From contig CAJNDT010002891.1 of assembly GCA_905221615.1 (NCBI GenBank), positions 398,501 to 462,500 on the forward strand: 64,000 bases of DNA, read 5' to 3'. Positions 58,854 to 64,000 of this stretch are shown in pieces. A program made the translations under genes and the position numbers. Below the pieces are notes generated by a model. It made no database searches and was not told where the DNA came from. It was given only the letters and a program-made list of their open reading frames with translations. Every line of letters starts with the position of its first letter. The stretch's first letter is position 1. The DNA comes from Symbiodinium sp. CCMP2592. Its lineage: Eukaryota > Sar > Dinophyceae > Suessiales > Symbiodiniaceae.

Positions 58854-59740
58854 AACTCCTGTGCTATTGAAGGGCTCGGCAGTGACCCGAGGAAGACGGT
58901 CCCCACTTTCGTATTCTCGTTTTCACTTGAGGCTTTGGCTGTTGGGTCTCAGGGTTTTAGATTTAGGATGCGGGGTTTAGTCTAAGTGCCGAACTGCTTG
59001 TTGCAATCCGCTGTGGCCACCTGCAGCATTTTCGGCACAGGCGCAACTCCATGAAGCATTGGTTCGGCCTCGGTCCATTTGTGAGGTTTACAGCAGTCGG
59101 CACAACATCCGCGGAGTGTCATGGCAGAGACACGAGGACAGATGCAAGAGCTGGATGTGCGGATCAGTATAGCAGTAAGGGCCACCGATCAGATGACCGG
59201 CTGAGACCGACGTAAAGTCCTTCTGTCTCCGATCTTGGACTTCTAGTATTTTAAGACACATACAAGGGCAGACTGTTTATGTTTGAATCAGACGCGCCCT
59301 GCAATCCTCCACACACTAACTAACCGGCCCTAACCCTGAAAGTTCCGACCAAGCCTGCAATGAGGGAGCGTCCGAAACACAGCTCTTAGACGCAAGTAAC
59401 TCTCGTGCCAACTGCTGCTGCTGGTGCATCTTTCAGGCAGGATCTGGTGCTTTGCCTGCTTACCCGGTTTCATGACCAGGGTGTCTGGGGATGGGAGCCA
59501 AGTTTGAATCGGCAGTTTCCTCTTGCCCTGACTATTCCACGAGTTAAGAGCTGAGAAGGAGTGAAACTTGCGACCTCGCCCAGTCGGTCGAAGTCCACAT
59601 CAGTCACCAGCGACAATCGTCAAGCCAGGTCCATGCAGCCATCTTTGCGCGATGACAGCTTCTTCTGGTCGAGTCTGCTTCTGGCTTCAGTGCTGATCTC
59701 AGACTTTCGATCTTCAGTTCCACGCGAGCTGTGCGTTTCA
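58854..59740. other. unassigned sequence
   Basis: No gene supported. Frames below 100 codons. Confidence 0.5.
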
Positions 59741-60316
59741 ACGGGCATCCTGACACCTCCAAGTTAGTGTCGCGCTTGATTCGAGTACGCTATGTGGTCG
59801 ACCTGAGTTGTGCTTCCTACTTTCGTCGGTGGAGCCACTGAGAGATGGTGAAGTTGTGAACCCACGCGGAGAGCCCGACTTATCGTGCCCGAATCTTGAG
59901 ATTTGTTCGAGTCTTGTTCGCCCTGAGGTGTCAAGCTGCGACACCGGCATTGCTGTTTGATAAACTCGCACTGTGATTTGTGGAAGCCGCACCGTCAGAA
60001 ATGAGACTGAACCATGAAGCACGATGACAATGTTGAGAACGGTGGTGTATTCTCGTCCTCGACGGGGCATGTAGACAGTCCTTGCAGGCCAGACGTTCCC
60101 CGAAATGTTTGGAATACTCTCGGTGGGAATTGGTATGTATCCAAGCATCCGAACTCCGAGAAAGGGCGGCCTGTACTGCGAGGTGATATTCTTGGTCTTG
60201 GCCGCTGTCAGACGCTTGCGTTGCTCTGGTGCTGCAAGGCCTGGGCATGCAATGCCTAAGAGATCTTGAGAACCTTTGTTCAGGGGTTTACAGTGTGGGC
60301 GTTTGAATTTGCGACT
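59741..60316 (-). CDS. possible exon, unknown protein; related to segment at 52.6 kb
   Basis: On the reverse strand the frame is open from just after TGA (60319-60317) to TAG (59740-59738), 192 codons. The first two thirds read like protein (ITSQYRPPFLGVRMLGYIPI, then REYTTVLNIVIVLHGSVSFL). The second stretch is hydrophobic enough for a membrane segment. An acceptor-like CCTTGCAG lies near 60233 and a donor-like ACGGTGCGG near 59998-60005. About 100 bp ending near 60000 align by eye with the reverse strand at 52555-52660. No family is recognised. Confidence 0.3.
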
Positions 60317-60722
60317 TCAGGATTGGGGGTCAAGGCCACAAAGCTGAATCCTAATCTTCAAGCCCTGAATCCGTGTATCTCGCAGCGGAAACCAACAGTC
60401 TGAAGGTCGAAGGCCTCAGAGCCTCAGCCTAGGAACCCGTGTTGCCCGAGTAGTCTATGGTTTGCTCACCAGTTTCGGCCGGGAGCCACAGGCTGGGCAC
60501 TTCGATAGGAAGAACAATGTCATTTCTTGTTGGCATCTCTTCCTGGATAAACGCTTCTATCGACTTCTTTCTCGCATCACGATTGATCACTATTGCGCTG
60601 TTTTGCCGCTGCTATAGTATGTCCAACGTCCAGGAGAGCCGTGCAGACACGGCCGAAAAAGCCGGCGACAGTCAGGCTCAGCACTTGTTTGCATGTGCAT
60701 GCTATGTTGCTCGTGAGAACTG
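60317..60722. other. unassigned sequence
   Basis: Nothing recognised. A 91-codon forward frame (60457-60732) has no motif. Confidence 0.5.
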
Positions 60723-60925
60723 CAGTAAGTAAGCAAGTATATATTTGTAAGTAAGTAAGCAAGTAGGCAAGTCAGTAGGTAAGTAAGCAAGCCAGCCAGC
60801 AAGCAAGTAAGTAAGCATGTAGATAAGTATGTAGGAGCACGTAGGTACGTGAGTAACAGTAAGCAAGACAGCAAGGAAGCAAGCAAGTAAGTAGGTAGGG
60901 AGCAAGGAGGCAAGCAAGCGTAGTG
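60723..60925 (+). repeat. degenerate (AAGT/AAGC/AGGC)n tetranucleotide array
   Basis: AAGTAAGCAAGTAGGCAAGTC-type units throughout, with GTAC interruptions near 60840-60850. The Leu/Tyr/Thr-rich reverse-strand ORFs are repeat translations. Confidence 0.88.
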
Positions 60926-63423
60926 TGCGTGCATGGGGTTTCATACCTGCATGTAACATATACATACAGAGGCACATGATATGCCTATCTATCTTATTCT
61001 CTGTGTCTCTCTTCCTTTTTGCATATGGATTGCTTCATACAGGTTAAACAGATGCACGTAAGATTGGGAATCGCTGTTCTACACTGGTCTCGCCTATTTA
61101 ATCGTTTGTTCCCGTCTTCATCAACCTCTCTCTGCAAACGGGGGCAAGCGTGGAAATCCAGAAAGACGACGAGGGAGTGTCACGTTCATTGCGCGTATAG
61201 CAACAGTATGAAATAGGAATAGTAATCGCGATGTCACGAGCAATGCCATCCTACTTACGATTCGGATAGAGGTCCAAGTAGTTATAAGCCGCCATGCGAG
61301 TTTCGAAGGATCCTACGAATCATGAATCATGTTAGTACGTCAGCAGCAAGGAGCTTGATGCCAACACATGGGAAAGGTGACCGGTACCACAACAAGCAAC
61401 AGTTGCACCAAGACATGTCGATGCAATGAACAAGGCAGCAAGCTACTGATAACGGTAGCCATTACGGGTTCGTGCTGTGATCTTGTTTCATGACACCTTG
61501 CATTTTCTTCTTATGTCGTTATTATTGCAACCATATAGTAAGAAACCAAAAATCGTCTCAAGAGAGACTCGAGGCTGACGGCCGCTGAGAATCATGAAAT
61601 TCAGGCGCGGCTTAGATTGCGGCGAGCGGTTTTTGGAGTTGAGAGTCCATGATGGCGATGGACTTTCGTCAGGCTAGGCTGAAGATTGTTGGGTTGTGCC
61701 AGATTTGCGCAGTTACGCATGGTCCAGGCATTGATGGACTGCCTTGATTCAGAGGTGAGAGTCTTGCTTCAGAAGTTCAGGTCTTGCGATCAAAAGCCGA
61801 GGGCACGTGCAACGAAGAATAAGTCCGTAAACTGGCCCTACCTGTGCTGTAAGCACTGTAGGCAGCAAGCCAAGTTCCAGATTTCTGAGTCTCCGACAAG
61901 GTTCTGGGTCTCAGCATTCAGAGACAACAGCTTTCCTGAAACATGTCCGCCAGGCCTGTCTCATTCTCTGCACCGAAGCCTGGAAGAAATCATTTTGCGA
62001 CCAGTACTGAGTAGTTGGTTGAGTCTACAGGTGAACCCTTAAAGGTCGCATCATTGAGGTTTTCCACACGACCTTGAAGGCAGTCCAAATCTTGGCTGAA
62101 CCAAGACCAGGCGCTCCCAGTTCAACAAACTTAAACACCGTTTCCTCCCTAACTTCTTACCCTGAGTTACAGATTTCATGCATCAAGAGCACCGAAGCAC
62201 CGATTACTGGCCCAACAGTCCAGTGTACCGTTGCTGCAGGTGCGGGTTTATGTTGCCTCTGAGTCAGCCCCACGGAACTGTGACGACGAAGAGGAGGCCT
62301 AGAGCAGCGCTTTGAAGACCAAAGTCGCAGGTTTTTGCTTCATGTCCTCGCCTGCTTCGTGACGGTTTGAGTATGGAGTCTTGAATCCGCCGATCAGAGC
62401 CTCTTTTGGGATGTTGTTCAGCTCTAGCTCCTGGGCGTGCAACTCACTGGGCCATTGTTTACGTGAACGTCCGCGTTGTCCAGCCAAACACCCTGTCAGG
62501 GCGAGCACCTGGTTCCGAGCCCGATACTGCACCAACAAAAACAGGATCAGAAGATCCGAAACTCTGGATTCCGAACAGGAATATGGACTGAATTTGCTTC
62601 GGCTGTTCCGCTTCTTGTTGTGGTTGTCGTTTCAGGTGTGACAACAACCCTTCTTGCGCAGGGCGAGTTGGCCTCCCGAGTTCAGGGTTCTCCCGGACAT
62701 GTGGTCTTCCTCTGGGGCCCTGTGTATGAGAGATTTGCAGACACAGTCTCTGGAAGACCCCAATTATGGAAGTCTAAGCCTTTCTCCCTGCAGGTGAGTG
62801 TGTCACTTGTCGTGGATGCCCGTTGCGCGGGCGCGGTGCTTCTGCAACGTGCCTGCTCCGCTCTCCAGGAGGTTGGAGCAAGTGGCTCTGTCGGGCTTCT
62901 ATTCAGGCTGCAAGAGTTGTCGGGACAGGGACGGTGGTTTCGGGTTTGTAAGGTGTAGAACGCACCATCTGATTTCACAGCTTAGGGATATACAAGTACA
63001 TCCAAAGTATTCATGTAAACACAATTGACAGGTCAGCTTCGAAAGTGGCAACTTCTATACAATGGCAGTTGTTTTGCATGGAGTGGAGGTTCCTTCTACC
63101 CTGTAAATTCTCCGTGGTTCTTGTTTGCTGCATCGTTTTCTGAGAGCCTATCAATTGTCTGGATGTACCGTCAGATTGCGCGATCTTCTGTATACTGCCA
63201 TGATCACACTTTAGAGAGAAGGGTTCGTGATGCGAGGTCCGTACATGAAGCGGCTGTAACTCGTCTTGCAGTCTCTATATCTGCGTGTTTATATAGCACA
63301 TCGTCACTGTCTCACTCCACCCAAGCTGGACATTTCTAACATCAACTGATAGCAGCATTCTCGAGATGCGAGGACGGGTTTGAAAAGCGCTATTACTCGA
63401 AGCTAAACCCCGATGATGCCGCT
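60926..63423. other. unassigned sequence
   Basis: No supported gene. Frames up to 160 codons (62476-62958, forward) lack motifs and overlap others. No inverted repeats or microsatellites of note. Confidence 0.45.
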
Positions 63424-63590
63424 GAGGATGATGATGATGATGATGATAATGATGCTGATGCCATACCGCTTTTTTAATGACGATATCGAGTGTCATCCTG
63501 ATACTGCAGTGGAGGGGGCGATGAAGACGATGAGGCTGATGATGATGCCGATCATGATCTGATGATGTTGATGGAGATGATGCTTACCAG
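63424..63590 (+). repeat. (GAT)n-rich tract
   Basis: GATGATGATGATGATGATAATGATGCTGATG (63428-63458), then GAAGACGATGAGGCTGATGATGATGCCGATCATG and variants to about 63590. Confidence 0.85.
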
Positions 63591-63930
63591 GATGCTTCAA
63601 GTACACATGGAAGTATGGCGATTTCAGCTAGCCAAGGTGCCTCTTTCTGTTGGCATCTCTTTTTCCCTCGAACCCGGTGCGACTTGGCATGTCAGCTTGT
63701 GACCCTGCAGGAGGTGGCGTGCTTGTGGCTGCCCGACGGGGCTGAATTGGCAGCTGGCTCGGTTTTCTCTACTAATATTTTTTGCTGCGTGCTGCTAGCA
63801 CATGGGCATGCAGATCACAGGCTTTCGAAGTAGCGAAACACTCAACCCCTACAGCCGAAGTATCCAGAAGTAGTTTCTACCTACGGGCCTCGCCTCCAAA
63901 GCTACACGCCGTAATTGGCATTCATGTTTC
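63591..63930. other. unassigned sequence
   Basis: Nothing recognised. One 72-codon forward frame. Confidence 0.5.
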
Positions 63931-64000
63931 GCCCTTGTGGTGGTAGAAGCAGGTGGTAGTGGTGATAGTGGTAGGAGTAGTGGTAGGAGCAGCAGCAATA
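63931..64000 (+). repeat. GGT/AGT trinucleotide array cut by window end
   Basis: GGTGGTAGAAGCAGGTGGTAGTGG and AGTAGTGGTAGGAGCAGCAGC units run to the last base, so the array probably continues beyond the window. Confidence 0.85.

Overview
This window looks like nuclear DNA of a dinoflagellate. The key clue is a 19-base exact copy of the 3' part of the dinoflagellate spliced leader at 56631-56649, two bases before an ATG that opens a gene-like region. Supporting clues are very low gene density, a mass of tri-, tetra- and dinucleotide arrays, TTTAGGG-type telomere-like repeats inside the window, and no operons, Shine-Dalgarno sites or recognisable bacterial or organellar genes. The species cannot be told. 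A Suessiales/Symbiodiniaceae-type genome is only a guess, based on a coiled-coil repeat protein whose LExxxG-type units recall proteins I remember from that group.

Only two protein-coding loci are well supported. (1) 42496-43746 (+): a coiled-coil protein of about 415 residues with repeated [R/H]-[hydrophobic]-[D/E]-x-LE units. Its reading frame is interrupted for about 100 bases in the middle. (2) 56652-58100 (+): the spliced-leader-tagged gene, about 480 codons, with a Cys/His-rich putative zinc-binding segment and a lysine-rich tail. Its coding frame changes twice, each time beside a G homopolymer. It lies between two (GA)n tracts, as if a processed cDNA had inserted into a GA microsatellite. 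Several shorter coding-like stretches are listed at low confidence: 6116-6327, 33441-33571, 39317-39658, 45692-45850, 46353-47318 (-), 47470-48009, 55347-56066, and a pair of related segments near 52.6 and 60.1 kb (-).

The rest is repeats and unassigned sequence. 1-3.3 kb holds a perfect 28-bp inverted repeat, two MITE-like palindromic elements and a telomere-like minisatellite. 5-14.5 kb holds TGTA, GAT, GCT, GTA, CAAC and CATG arrays. 16.7-17.3 kb is a compound AGN microsatellite, followed by two more terminal-inverted-repeat elements up to 17.9 kb. 18-31 kb is mostly unassigned. 31.8-35.7 kb holds a GTA array, a TTCGAA-rich degenerate minisatellite and TAGGG-like sequence. 37-41 kb holds TATG/CATA arrays in opposite orientations and a 94-bp GA tract. 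44.8-45.6 kb is a GTA array that switches to its complement. 49.4 kb holds a sixth palindromic element, and 50.5-50.9 kb a CTA array. 60.7 kb and the last 600 bases hold further simple repeats.

Most long open frames elsewhere are translations of microsatellites or lengths expected by chance. At roughly 50% GC (not computed), about fifty ORFs of 100 codons or more are expected by chance in six frames of 64 kb. I saw no tRNA, rRNA, CRISPR, transposase or reverse-transcriptase gene.
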